From the NCBI RefSeq assembly GCF_030409415.1, contig NZ_JAUFPW010000031.1:121142-185141 (forward strand): a DNA stretch of 64,000 bases, written 5' to 3'. How positions within the stretch are numbered: position 1 is the stretch's first letter; each line of letters starts with the position of its first letter. A model generated the notes under the pieces. The model was not told the DNA's origin. It made no database searches and saw only the letters and a program-made list of their open reading frames with translations. Shown here piece by piece: positions 35,065 to 42,805 of the stretch. The position numbers were made by a program, and so were the translations under genes. The DNA comes from Pedobacter aquatilis (GTDB lineage Bacteria > Bacteroidota > Bacteroidia > Sphingobacteriales > Sphingobacteriaceae).

Positions 35065-35382
35065 CTATTGCTGTAATTTTATTTCGCCTAAATCAGTTGT
35101 AGAACTATCTTTTACGGCTACATTTTCAATAGCGGCATCTTTATAAGGTGCGTTACCTTTAATCCAAACTTTATAAACACCTTCTTTCAGATTAGTAAAT
35201 GAAAAAACTCCCTGATTCAAATCCGCTTTCAAAGTATCAGTTCCAGCTACCAGCGCTACAGTTGCAACACCGTCAGCTGGTGTAATTTTTCCGGTTATGC
35301 CACCGAGTTTAATATTGGTAAAGGCAAAAATTGTAAAAGTTAACATCAATAATGCTACAAGAAATATATTTTGCTTTTTCAT
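35065..35382 (-). CDS. Small secreted carboxypeptidase-regulatory-like beta protein
   Basis: 105 aa with a signal peptide (MKKQNIFLVALLMLTFTIFAF) followed by a single small beta-sandwich of the carboxypeptidase-regulatory-like/DUF4198 kind: ITGKITPADGVATVALVAG, LKADLNQGVFSFTNLKEGVYKVWIKG and a last strand LGEIKLQ. It could be a stand-alone periplasmic or surface domain; no enzymatic residues. Three 10-bp tandem repeats lie 35 bp upstream of its start and a terminator follows it. Confidence 0.75.
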   Translation of the reverse strand: MKKQNIFLVALLMLTFTIFAFTNIKLGGITGKITPADGVATVALVAGTDTLKADLNQGVFSFTNLKEGVYKVWIKGNAPYKDAAIENVAVKDSSTTDLGEIKLQQ

Positions 35383-35416
35383 AATTCTATAATTTTTAAA
35401 TTAACCATTTATAAAA

Positions 35417-35444
35417 GTTAAATAGTGTTAAATAGTGTTAAATA
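35417..35444. repeat. Three tandem 10-bp repeats
   Basis: GTTAAATAGT occurs at 35417-35426 and 35427-35436, and as GTTAAATA at 35437-35444. The 10-bp period puts the copies on one face of the helix, upstream of the 105-aa secreted protein gene. Confidence 0.7.
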
Positions 35445-35689
35445 TAAACGAGCTAAAACCTAAAAAGTTTTAAAAATGAAGTGTAATTTAAACACTGTAT
35501 CAATTCTTGTACATCATTAAAATCATCGTTTAATCGCAATATGAGAAAGATTTTACATCTGTAATTAGGATTTTAATCTGATTTTAACGCTCAAGTCATG
35601 TTTAAGTCACGAATGAATGAATTGAATAATATTGGCAACAATGTTGTAATAAGCCTATCGTATTTGCGTTTTGTAAATACTTTAGTTCA

Positions 35690-35797
35690 ATCTAAAGCTT
35701 CCTCAGCGGCTTAGTTACCCGCACAGAGGATTTCTTCATAAATAGTTTGTTTGGTTTATTATCCGGTCAGAGGAGCCCTCCTCGACCGGATTTTTTC
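35690..35797 (+). ncRNA. Candidate structured small RNA with its own terminator
   Basis: A hairpin at 35701-35729 (CCTC/GAGG and GCGG/CCGC around a 9-nt loop) is followed by a long GC-rich hairpin at 35761-35791 (ATCCGGTC/GACCGGAT with inner GAGGA/TCCTC) and six T residues, a textbook intrinsic terminator. No gene on the plus strand ends here; the neighbour on the left is on the other strand. A transcript ending here is therefore an RNA without an ORF. The 5' end is a guess and I could not find a convincing promoter. Confidence 0.45.
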
Positions 35798-35992
35798 TTT
35801 GGTGCGATTTTTTCTTTTGTGTAGCACAAATTTTGCTTACCAGAAAGTATTAAAACATAGAGGTGTATGTATTTGCAAAACATTTATTAATTTCCTCTTT
35901 TATTTACAAAGCACTTAATTATGGTGCATATTGTATTTTGATTAAATAATTTACCGCCTATTAAGGCTATCTAATCTGGAGAAAAACATATC

Positions 35993-36523
35993 GTGAACAA
36001 GCATATTAAAAAGATAGCTATAGTTGGACCGGAAAGTACCGGAAAATCGACCATGTCAAAATTTCTGGCGAATAACTACAATGTTTCTTGGGTACCCGAA
36101 TATGCCCGATATTATTGTGCCAACCTAGAAGCCCCTTATACATTGCAAGATGAATTAAATATGTATTACGGGCAAATTGCACTGGAAGATGCCATTTTAA
36201 ACATCACCACAAATGACTTTATAATTTGCGATACTACTTTTATTACCGTTAAAATTTGGAGTGATGAGATGCTTGGCAAAACGCCGCAGATTGTTTTAGA
36301 TGCTTTGCCTGAACGACCATACGATTTGTACCTGTTAATGGATATTGATTTGCCTTGGCAAGATGATCCATTGCGGGATTTCCCCAACCAACGCGAATAT
36401 TTTATGGAAATTTGGCATAAGGAATTAAAAGCTTTAAACACCAAATACAAAGTAATTAACGGCTTAGGCGAACAACGCGAACAAAACGCTATTGCTGCTG
36501 TAAATCAATTTTTGAGTTTATAG
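35993..36523 (+). CDS. NadR-like AAA+ ATPase / nucleoside kinase
   Basis: 176-aa P-loop protein equal to the C-terminal ribosylnicotinamide-kinase half of NadR: Walker A GPESTGKST, then VPEYARYYC, DFIICDTTFITVKIW and YDLYLLMDIDLPWQDDPLRDFP. The start is GTG at 35993, since the next Met lies after the P-loop. In Bacteroidota such short NadR-like kinases often travel with vitamin uptake genes, including thiamine loci; the TPP riboswitch and thiamine receptor begin 320 bp downstream. Kinase substrate (nicotinamide riboside, thiamine or other) is not decided. Confidence 0.85.
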   Translation: MNKHIKKIAIVGPESTGKSTMSKFLANNYNVSWVPEYARYYCANLEAPYTLQDELNMYYGQIALEDAILNITTNDFIICDTTFITVKIWSDEMLGKTPQIVLDALPERPYDLYLLMDIDLPWQDDPLRDFPNQREYFMEIWHKELKALNTKYKVINGLGEQREQNAIAAVNQFLSL

Positions 36524-36801
36524 AATTTGGAAAGCAATTGTAGTATAAGTAGTTAAATTTGTTCCCGCCCCCGCTTCTGCCCCAAAAACCTGTGCAACTA
36601 CAAAGCATTTGTAAAACATAAATATTGATGTTTATTGTGGCATCTCGCTAAGGTCGGGTTTATGTGGCTAAAGTAGTAGCAATATTTAAGTAAAAAACCT
36701 GATTGCCGCAAATCCCCATTTTTCATCAGGAGCAACCAAAAGCAGGACTTTTAGAACCGAAAACGCACTACAATTGATTTTCTTAAAAAAGATAAGCGTA
36801 T
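36524..36801. other. Spacer upstream of the thiamine promoter
   Basis: Between the NadR-like gene and the promoter I see no gene and no clear terminator, only AT-rich sequence with scattered C-rich words. Read-through from the NadR-like gene into the riboswitch is possible. Confidence 0.5.
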
Positions 36802-36835
36802 TTTGGAAAATCATTAACATATTTTTCTACATTTG
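36802..36835 (+). promoter_or_regulatory. Bacteroidota promoter of the thiamine operon
   Basis: TTTG (36802-36805), 22-bp spacer, then TACATTTG (36828-36835): a perfect -33/-7 pair. Initiation 4-6 nt later would place the start of transcription right at the 5' edge of the TPP aptamer. Confidence 0.8.
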
Positions 36836-36844
36836 CCCCATCAT

Positions 36845-37020
36845 TAGGGGTGCCTTGTTTTAAATAACACAAAAACGGGCTGAGATCATACCCATTTTAT
36901 GGTGAAAGGTAAAAGGTGAAAGGTAAAAGGTCTGCTGTTAGCAAACCCTATGCCCTAAACCCTCAAACCCTAAGCCTTAAATGCACCTGATCCGGGTAAT
37001 GCCGGCGTAGGGATTGGAGT
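36845..37020 (+). ncRNA. TPP riboswitch (THI element) with an enlarged P3 region
   Basis: The conserved blocks are in order: AGGGGTGCC, GGGCTGAGATCATACCC, then CACCTGATCCGGGTAATGCC and GGCGTAGGGA. These make up the pyrimidine- and pyrophosphate-sensor helices of the TPP aptamer. About 80 nt of low-complexity sequence fills the variable P3 arm, including an exact 14-nt tandem duplication (GGTGAAAGGTAAAA at 36901-36914 and 36915-36928) and a C-rich counterpart (36943-36980). It precedes a TonB receptor and ThiE/TPK-like genes, which it should repress when TPP is plentiful. Confidence 0.95.
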
Positions 37021-37035
37021 TATGGAAGTTTAACT

Positions 37036-37058
37036 GAAATCGGGAGTACCCCTATTTC
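37036..37058 (+). promoter_or_regulatory. Putative expression platform of the TPP riboswitch
   Basis: GAAAT-c-GGG (37036-37044) can pair with CCC-ct-ATTTC (to 37058). Within it ACCCCTA (37048-37054) is exactly complementary to TAGGGGT (36845-36851) at the 5' side of the aptamer, so the two structures exclude each other. It sits 28 nt before the start codon. Confidence 0.5.
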
Positions 37059-37085
37059 CGATGGGTTTAACTAAAAACAAAAACA

Positions 37086-39527
37086 TTGAAAAAACTAATT
37101 TTTGCAGTTTTAACTGCAATGTTGCCTTTCTTTGCATGGGCACAATTTTCTGTTACCGGAAAAGTAACAGATAACAATCAAAAAGCCTTACCTGGCGCTA
37201 CAATCAAAGTTAAAAACACAAAGATCGTCGTTTCTAGCGATGAAAACGGAAACTTCACAATCGGCAATTTGTCGAGTGGAAAACAAGTAATCATAGCAAG
37301 TTATTTAGGTTTTAAATCTGCAGAAAACGCTATTGATTTAAACCAAAATGTGAATATAAGTTTTGCTTTAACGGCGCAAAATTTCTTAGCCGATGAGGTG
37401 GTGGTTAGGGCTACTCGTGCAAATGAGAAATCGGCAACTACTTACAAAAACGTAAGCAAAGCTGAAATTCAAGAGAATAACTTCGGACAAGATTTGCCAT
37501 TTATTTTACAAAACACACCCGGTGTTGTTGTAAATTCTGATGCAGGCGCAGGTGTTGGCTATACCGGAATCCGAATCCGCGGCAGCGATAACAGCCGAAT
37601 AAATGTTACCGTGAATGGCATTCCAATTAATGATAGCGAAAGCCAGGGGACATTTTATGTAAACATGCCCGATTTTGCTTCTTCAGTTGATAACATCCAG
37701 ATTCAACGTGGCGTGGGAACATCTACTAATGGAGCCGGTGCTTTTGGCGCAAGTTTAAATATCCAAACCACAGCAAGCGAACCGGAACCTTATGCAGAAG
37801 TAAACAACACTTACGGCAGTTTCAATACCTGGAAAAACACTGTTAAAGTGGGAACTGGTTTAATTAATAATCGTTTCAGCTTTGATGGACGTTTATCCAG
37901 AATAAGCTCTGACGGTTATGTAGACAGAGGTTCATCTTTACTTAAATCCTATTTTTTATCAGGTGCTTACCATGGCAATAAAGATTTACTTCGAATAAAT
38001 GTTTTTGCAGGTGCAGAAAAAACCTATCAATCCTGGAATGGTATTCCAGAATCGAGGTTAAATAATGATCTTGCCGGAATGCAAGCCTATATTGCAAGAA
38101 ATGAATTAAATGCAGAAGATGCGGCCAACCTTTTAAACTCAGGACGAACCTACAACAGCTTCACTTACAATAACCAAACGGATAATTACTGGCAAAATCA
38201 TTACCAGTTAATTTATGCAAGGCAGTTTACTGATAAGTTTTCTTTTAACGGAGCTTTGCATTATACACAAGGCGAAGGTTATTATGAAGAATACAGGGCA
38301 AATAACCGATTAAGCGATTATGGTTTAAATCCGGTTGTTGCTGGTAGCACAACCATTTCTCGTACTGATTTAATTCGCCGCCGTTGGTTAGATAACGATT
38401 TTTATGGTTTTACCTACGCCTTTAATTATGTACCTGAAAAGAATTTAAACTTTACAGTTGGCGGTGCGTATAACGAATATAAAGGTGCCCACTTCGGACA
38501 AATTATTTGGGCGCAATATGCATCAAACGGAAATATTGATAGACATTATTATGATAACGAGGGTTTTAAAACAGATTTCAATATCTACGGAAAAATGAAT
38601 TACAGTCCGGTTGAGGCCTTAAGCTTATTTGCCGATTTGCAATATCGCCGCGTATATTATGATATTTTAGGAACTGAAAATAAATTAAATGCATTAGACA
38701 TTAATGATAAACTAAGCTTCTTTAATCCTAAAGTTGGGGCTACCTATTTCATAAATACAGAAAGTAATTTGTATGCTTCATTTAGCGTTGCCAATAAAGA
38801 GCCAAACCGTAATGATTACACGGATGCCGCAATTGGCACCTTCCCTAAATCAGAAAGGCTTAACGATTTAGAATTAGGCTACCGTTTTAAAAACAACAAA
38901 TTTAATTTAGGTGCAAATGCCTACGGTATGTTCTATAAAAATCAGTTAGTAGTTACCGGAAAAATCAATGATACCGGAGGAAATTTCCGTCAGAACGTTG
39001 ATAAAAGTTACCGTTTAGGTATTGAGTTAGATGGATCTTATATTATTAATAAATTCTTCGCATTAAATGCAAATGCGGCTTTTAGCAGAAATAAGATTAA
39101 AAATTTTACAGAATTTTATGATGATTATGACAACGGCGGACAAGTTGTAAACAACTACGAATTGACTGACATTTCATATTCTCCGGCTGCTGTGCTTTTT
39201 GGTGAACTTGTTTATAAACCAATTAAAGGTTTCGCCATCGCCTTGCAAAGCAAATATGTAAGCAAGCAATATTTAGATAATACCCAAAATAACGACAGAA
39301 CAATTAATGGTTATTGGGTTAACAACGCTCGTTTAGGATACGATTTTAAGTTTGCCGGCGTTAAAAATATTAATTTAGGTTTGTTGGTTAATAATCTGTT
39401 GGATAAAAAATACGAAAGCAACGGCTACACTTATGGTTATCTTTTGGGTGGCAGCCGAACAACCGAAAACTTTTATTATCCGCAAGCTGGCACTAATTTC
39501 TTACTAAATTTGAACGTTAAGTTTTAA
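37086..39527 (+). CDS. TonB-dependent receptor for thiamine (or a thiamine precursor)
   Basis: 813-aa outer-membrane receptor: signal peptide (MKKLIFAVLTAMLPFFAWAQ), carboxypeptidase-D-like domain (VTGKVTDNNQKALPGATIKV), plug (EIQENNFGQDLPFILQNTPG, GIRIRGSDNSRINVTVNGIPIND) and barrel ending in TNFLLNLNVKF. The start is a TTG codon at 37086; the next Met would cut the signal peptide. Being first after a TPP riboswitch makes thiamine or a pyrimidine/thiazole precursor the likely ligand. A perfect 18-bp inverted repeat separates it from the ThiE-like gene. Confidence 0.9.
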   Translation: MKKLIFAVLTAMLPFFAWAQFSVTGKVTDNNQKALPGATIKVKNTKIVVSSDENGNFTIGNLSSGKQVIIASYLGFKSAENAIDLNQNVNISFALTAQNFLADEVVVRATRANEKSATTYKNVSKAEIQENNFGQDLPFILQNTPGVVVNSDAGAGVGYTGIRIRGSDNSRINVTVNGIPINDSESQGTFYVNMPDFASSVDNIQIQRGVGTSTNGAGAFGASLNIQTTASEPEPYAEVNNTYGSFNTWKNTVKVGTGLINNRFSFDGRLSRISSDGYVDRGSSLLKSYFLSGAYHGNKDLLRINVFAGAEKTYQSWNGIPESRLNNDLAGMQAYIARNELNAEDAANLLNSGRTYNSFTYNNQTDNYWQNHYQLIYARQFTDKFSFNGALHYTQGEGYYEEYRANNRLSDYGLNPVVAGSTTISRTDLIRRRWLDNDFYGFTYAFNYVPEKNLNFTVGGAYNEYKGAHFGQIIWAQYASNGNIDRHYYDNEGFKTDFNIYGKMNYSPVEALSLFADLQYRRVYYDILGTENKLNALDINDKLSFFNPKVGATYFINTESNLYASFSVANKEPNRNDYTDAAIGTFPKSERLNDLELGYRFKNNKFNLGANAYGMFYKNQLVVTGKINDTGGNFRQNVDKSYRLGIELDGSYIINKFFALNANAAFSRNKIKNFTEFYDDYDNGGQVVNNYELTDISYSPAAVLFGELVYKPIKGFAIALQSKYVSKQYLDNTQNNDRTINGYWVNNARLGYDFKFAGVKNINLGLLVNNLLDKKYESNGYTYGYLLGGSRTTENFYYPQAGTNFLLNLNVKF

Positions 39528-39530
39528 TAA

Positions 39531-39578
39531 AGTTTTAAGTAGTAGGTTTTAAGTATTTATAACCTACTACTTAAAACT
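39531..39578. other. Perfect 18-bp inverted repeat between the receptor and ThiE-like genes
   Basis: AGTTTTAAGTAGTAGGTT (39531-39548) pairs with AACCTACTACTTAAAACT (39561-39578) across 12 nt. No U-tract follows, so it is more likely an mRNA-decay barrier or a relative of the low-complexity inverted repeats elsewhere in the window than a terminator. Confidence 0.7.
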
Positions 39579-39596
39579 TACTACGTATCACCTAAA

Positions 39597-40229
39597 ATGA
39601 AATATATCGAAAAGCTACATTACATCACACACGATATTCCAGATTTTTCTCACATAGAGCAAGCGCAACTGGCCTGCGAAGCTGGTGCAAAATGGATTCA
39701 ATATCGCTGCTTAAGCAAAGCTGATGATGAACTTTTAAAGGATATAAATTCAATAGCTGAAATCTGTGATGATTGGGGAACTACACTAATCGTAACTAAT
39801 CACGTTCACGTGAATGGCAAAGCCGATATACAGGGTTTTCACATAGAAGATATGAATGCAGATTTCATCGCTTTGCGAAAGATTGTTGGTAATGATATTA
39901 CTTTAGGAGGCTCTGCAAATACAATTGAAAATCTAGTCCGATTGGCAGAAGAAGGTGCAGATTATGCAGGTTTTGGCCCTTACGCCGCAAGCGAAACAAA
40001 GCCCAACGATTATTCAAACATCACATTAGAAGATTACAGAAAAGCAATTACAGAACTAAATAAGCAAGACTTAAATTTAGCAATTGTAGCCGTTGGTGGA
40101 GTCACTTTGTATGATGTTGAAGCTTTAATTCAAACTGGCATTCACGGTATTGCAGTAGCTGGTGCTATAAATTTTGCCGATGATTTTATTGAAGCTTATC
40201 AAGATTTTTACGATGCAGTAAAGGGCTGA
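39597..40229 (+). CDS. ThiE/TenI-like protein with altered active-site motifs
   Basis: 210-aa TIM-barrel of the thiamine-phosphate synthase superfamily: KWIQYRCLSKADDEL stands where ThiE has QLReK, VTNHVHV where it has VNDRvdvA, GFHIEDMN for GVHLGQ.D, and GFGPYAASETKPN for GPVFpTxTK. The last block is well kept, but the lysine of the RxK motif, the ND of VND and the acidic residue after the HLG loop are changed. It may be a regulator-like TenI relative or an enzyme with different substrate needs. Second gene behind the TPP riboswitch. Confidence 0.8.
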   Translation: MKYIEKLHYITHDIPDFSHIEQAQLACEAGAKWIQYRCLSKADDELLKDINSIAEICDDWGTTLIVTNHVHVNGKADIQGFHIEDMNADFIALRKIVGNDITLGGSANTIENLVRLAEEGADYAGFGPYAASETKPNDYSNITLEDYRKAITELNKQDLNLAIVAVGGVTLYDVEALIQTGIHGIAVAGAINFADDFIEAYQDFYDAVKG

Positions 40230-40341
40230 GCTTTAGACTAGCAATTATTAAAATATTGAGGCAGTAGATCGTTTTAAAATTTCTAACTAAACTTGGTACT
40301 TGATTCTCGCTACTTGATACTAAAACATTTATCTTCGCAAT

Positions 40342-40902
40342 ATGTCGTCACACCATATTGTAAAAGAAAAGCAAGAACCTGCGCTATATATCGATGAACT
40401 TGGTAATTTTAATGAAGAACTCCTTGGTCAGCTATTAGAATGGAGCCCAACGCTAGTTGTTAATTATTCATCCTACGAAAAGATTTTTTCTTTAGGCTTA
40501 AAAGTAGATGTAATTGTGAATGCTCCTGAAATGGAAACTCAGGAAAACACAAAAGTAATTCAAGGTCCGGCTGATGATTTAATGGTTGCTATAAATTATC
40601 TCGTTGGAGAAAAATATCCCGCAGTAAATGTAATCACTACGAAATTTGATTTAGAAAAGTTTGCTGGTTTTGAAGAGGACATTAATATTGTTGTGTTTAC
40701 AGAAAAGGCTAAACATTATCCAATAAAATCTGGCTTCTCAGTTTGGAAACCTGCCGGAAGTGAGTTTTTAATTCACGGAGACCGATATCTAGAAGTAACA
40801 AATCTTACCCAAAATGATGATGAGGTTTTTGAAGTCGTTAACGATGGTTTTGTAGAATTCACTTTCTCAGGAACTCCAATTTTTATTAGCGAACCACTAT
40901 GA
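40342..40902 (+). CDS. Thiamine pyrophosphokinase-like protein lacking catalytic motifs
   Basis: 186 aa. The first 60 residues (MSSHHIVKEKQEPAL, EELLGQLLEWSPTLVV, GLKVDVIVNAPE) match the thiamine pyrophosphokinase type I know from this group, but the GDFDS metal/ATP motif is replaced by NAPEME (about 60-65) and the DxDKTDLE motif by GPADDLMVAI (75-84); the RxDH block is gone. It keeps the two-domain length order. A degenerate paralogue, perhaps a TPP/thiamine sensor, is likely. A TATCTTCG box ends 4 nt before the ATG, suggesting its own leaderless transcript. Confidence 0.7.
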   Translation: MSSHHIVKEKQEPALYIDELGNFNEELLGQLLEWSPTLVVNYSSYEKIFSLGLKVDVIVNAPEMETQENTKVIQGPADDLMVAINYLVGEKYPAVNVITTKFDLEKFAGFEEDINIVVFTEKAKHYPIKSGFSVWKPAGSEFLIHGDRYLEVTNLTQNDDEVFEVVNDGFVEFTFSGTPIFISEPL

Positions 40903-41393
40903 TTACCATAAGAAAAGCAAAAGAAGAGGATATTGAAATCATCAGAAAGATTGCGGAAAATACATGGCCGACCGCATACCTCGAAATAATAGGACAAGCA
41001 CAAATCGATTATATGTTGGAGAAAATGTATAATCGTGGCGAGCTGATAAAGCAACTTATGGAAGGGCACACTTTTTTAATTGCTGAAGATGGTGAAGAAC
41101 AATATGGCTTTGCAGGTTTTTCGATAATTAACCACGAAGAGCGCATCTACAAACTACACAAACTTTACGTTTTGCCATCTGCACATGGCAAAGGAATAGG
41201 TAAAATCTTAATAAATGAAGTATTTAATCAGGTTAAAAACTTAGGTGCATCAGCCTTGCAGCTTAATGTAAATAAAAACAATAAGGCGAAAGATTTTTAC
41301 CTAAAAGGAGGCTTTAAAATTAAAGAATCTGTAAAGCTTGATATCGGTGATGGATATTTTATGGATGATTATGTAATGGAATATAAGTTTTAA
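40899..41393 (+). CDS. GNAT family N-acetyltransferase
   Basis: 164-aa acetyl-CoA-dependent acetyltransferase with the full GNAT fold: ITIRKAKEEDIEIIRKIAENTWP (helix 1-2), YKLHKLYVLPSAHGKGIGKIL (motif A, with the Q/RxxGxG/A-type pyrophosphate loop) and LNVNKNNKAKDFYLKGGFKI (motif B). Its ATG overlaps the stop of the TPK-like gene (ATGA), so it is translated together with it. The acceptor substrate is unknown. Ends before a bidirectional terminator. Confidence 0.88.
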   Translation: MITIRKAKEEDIEIIRKIAENTWPTAYLEIIGQAQIDYMLEKMYNRGELIKQLMEGHTFLIAEDGEEQYGFAGFSIINHEERIYKLHKLYVLPSAHGKGIGKILINEVFNQVKNLGASALQLNVNKNNKAKDFYLKGGFKIKESVKLDIGDGYFMDDYVMEYKF

Positions 41394-41419
41394 ATTCTAA
41401 AATATTTGTCACAATAAAA

Positions 41420-41461
41420 AAGCCACAGATTGTATTTTTCTAATCTGTAAATCTGTGGCTT
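41420..41461. terminator. Bidirectional terminator, dispersed ACAGATT repeat type
   Basis: AAGCCACAGATT (41420-41431) pairs perfectly with AATCTGTGGCTT (41450-41461); A-rich on the left, T residues in and after the loop. It separates convergent genes. The right arm AATCTGTAAATCTGTGGCT recurs exactly at 49082-49100. Confidence 0.75.
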
Positions 41462-41479
41462 CTTAATAAACCGAAATAA

Positions 41480-42784
41480 TTATTTCAGCTTCGGAATTCT
41501 GGTTGGCGCATCCGTGCCGTTTACAATTGAAGTTGCACTTTTCGCAATTGCTTTAATTGTTGATAAAATATTTTCTACATCCAAAGTGCTGTACTCATCT
41601 TTCACAGTGTGATAAAATTTATCTACATCAATTTGATCTGTACTGATAGTATGTGCCGGAACGCCTAAAGCAGCTAATGTTGCATTATCACTTCTGTAAA
41701 ACAAATTTTGTTCAGTGTATGGATCTGGATGAAAAGTAAACTCCGTTCCGGCTAAGTTCTTTTGCAAAATTTTGCCAAAATCAGATTTATCGTAACCAGT
41801 AATAAAGGCAGAATTTTTACCAAACTTAGAATCCTTACCAATCATTTCAATATTAAACATAGCCACAACATCATCAGGATTTAATTTCTCTGAGAAATAT
41901 TTAGCGCCAAAACCACCAATTTCTTCGGCTGTAAATGCCACGAAAATTAAAGTACGCTCATTGTTTTTCTGTGCTTTATAATATTTTGCCAAAGCAATCA
42001 TGGCAGTAGTTCCCGATGCATCATCATCAGCACCATTTGCAATGCTATCACCTTCAACAGATTTTGTTATGCCCAAATGATCATAATGCCCTGAAAACAC
42101 AACCAGTTCTTTCTCCTTTGATTTACCAGGAATCATTCCGGCAACATTAAATAAAGGAAGCTTTTCTACCTTGTTTTTTACTTCAGCATTAAATTCCTGT
42201 GCTTCATTTAAGCCCAAAACAAAAATTGTTGCATCTGGTGTTGGCGATTGAGCATCTTTTTCATCTATAATAGCGCCACGATTTAAAAAGGATTTATAAC
42301 GCTTGAAATCAGCTGCAAATTTTGCATCAACCAAAACAACTTGCTTTTTACCTGGGCGACTAAGTAAGCGATATTGAGCTGCAAAAGTTTTTGTAGTATC
42401 TAATTTAATTATACCGTCAGCGTTAGTCTGATTAAATATTATTGATGGAGATTTTGCCCAAACCAAAATATTCTCCTGTGGAATAGTTTTACCATCAATA
42501 ACCAATTTTGTTGGCTCTGGCGTTAATCTAATCTTATAAAAAGTCTGACGGAAAGAGCTTTCTCCGTTAAGCGGCTTTAACCCGATTTTTTTAAATTCAG
42601 ATTCGATAAATGTTGCTGCCTTATCTATTCCAGGCGTAAAAGTACCACGGCCTTCCATTGCATCGCTGCTTAAAGTTTTAATTAAATGGTCGGTGTATTC
42701 GCGAGTTATAATTTTATCAATATTTTGAGCGCTTAACTGTAAAGTTGCCATTCCGGCTAGCGCAACAAGAAAAATTTTCTTCAT
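41480..42784 (-). CDS. M28 family zinc aminopeptidase, secreted
   Basis: 434-aa exported peptidase (signal peptide MKKIFLVALAGMATLQLSAQ). The di-zinc M28 site is readable: SGHYDHLG (H233, D235), NGADDDASGT (D255), FTAEEIGGFGAKYF (E287/E288), NIEMIG (E313 in place of the usual D) and a final histidine in DKFYHTVKDEYSTLD. It removes N-terminal residues from peptides in the periplasm. It starts 21 bp after the stop of the M61 peptidase on the same strand, so the two are probably one operon for peptide breakdown. Confidence 0.92.
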   Translation of the reverse strand: MKKIFLVALAGMATLQLSAQNIDKIITREYTDHLIKTLSSDAMEGRGTFTPGIDKAATFIESEFKKIGLKPLNGESSFRQTFYKIRLTPEPTKLVIDGKTIPQENILVWAKSPSIIFNQTNADGIIKLDTTKTFAAQYRLLSRPGKKQVVLVDAKFAADFKRYKSFLNRGAIIDEKDAQSPTPDATIFVLGLNEAQEFNAEVKNKVEKLPLFNVAGMIPGKSKEKELVVFSGHYDHLGITKSVEGDSIANGADDDASGTTAMIALAKYYKAQKNNERTLIFVAFTAEEIGGFGAKYFSEKLNPDDVVAMFNIEMIGKDSKFGKNSAFITGYDKSDFGKILQKNLAGTEFTFHPDPYTEQNLFYRSDNATLAALGVPAHTISTDQIDVDKFYHTVKDEYSTLDVENILSTIKAIAKSATSIVNGTDAPTRIPKLK

Positions 42785-42805
42785 TACTATTTGTTTAAGT
42801 CTATT

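Larger units (their letters stand above)
35383..35992. other. 610-bp spacer with tandem repeats and a small-RNA candidate
   Basis: No coding frame is convincing. The left part has three direct 10-bp repeats, the right-centre part an RNA hairpin and an orphan terminator on the plus strand; the last 190 bp before the NadR-like gene show nothing I recognise. Confidence 0.6.

Noticed and set aside
35383..35560. Possible CRISPR-like repeat from the three 10-bp units
   Set aside because: Repeats are directly adjacent with no spacers and only 10 bp long.
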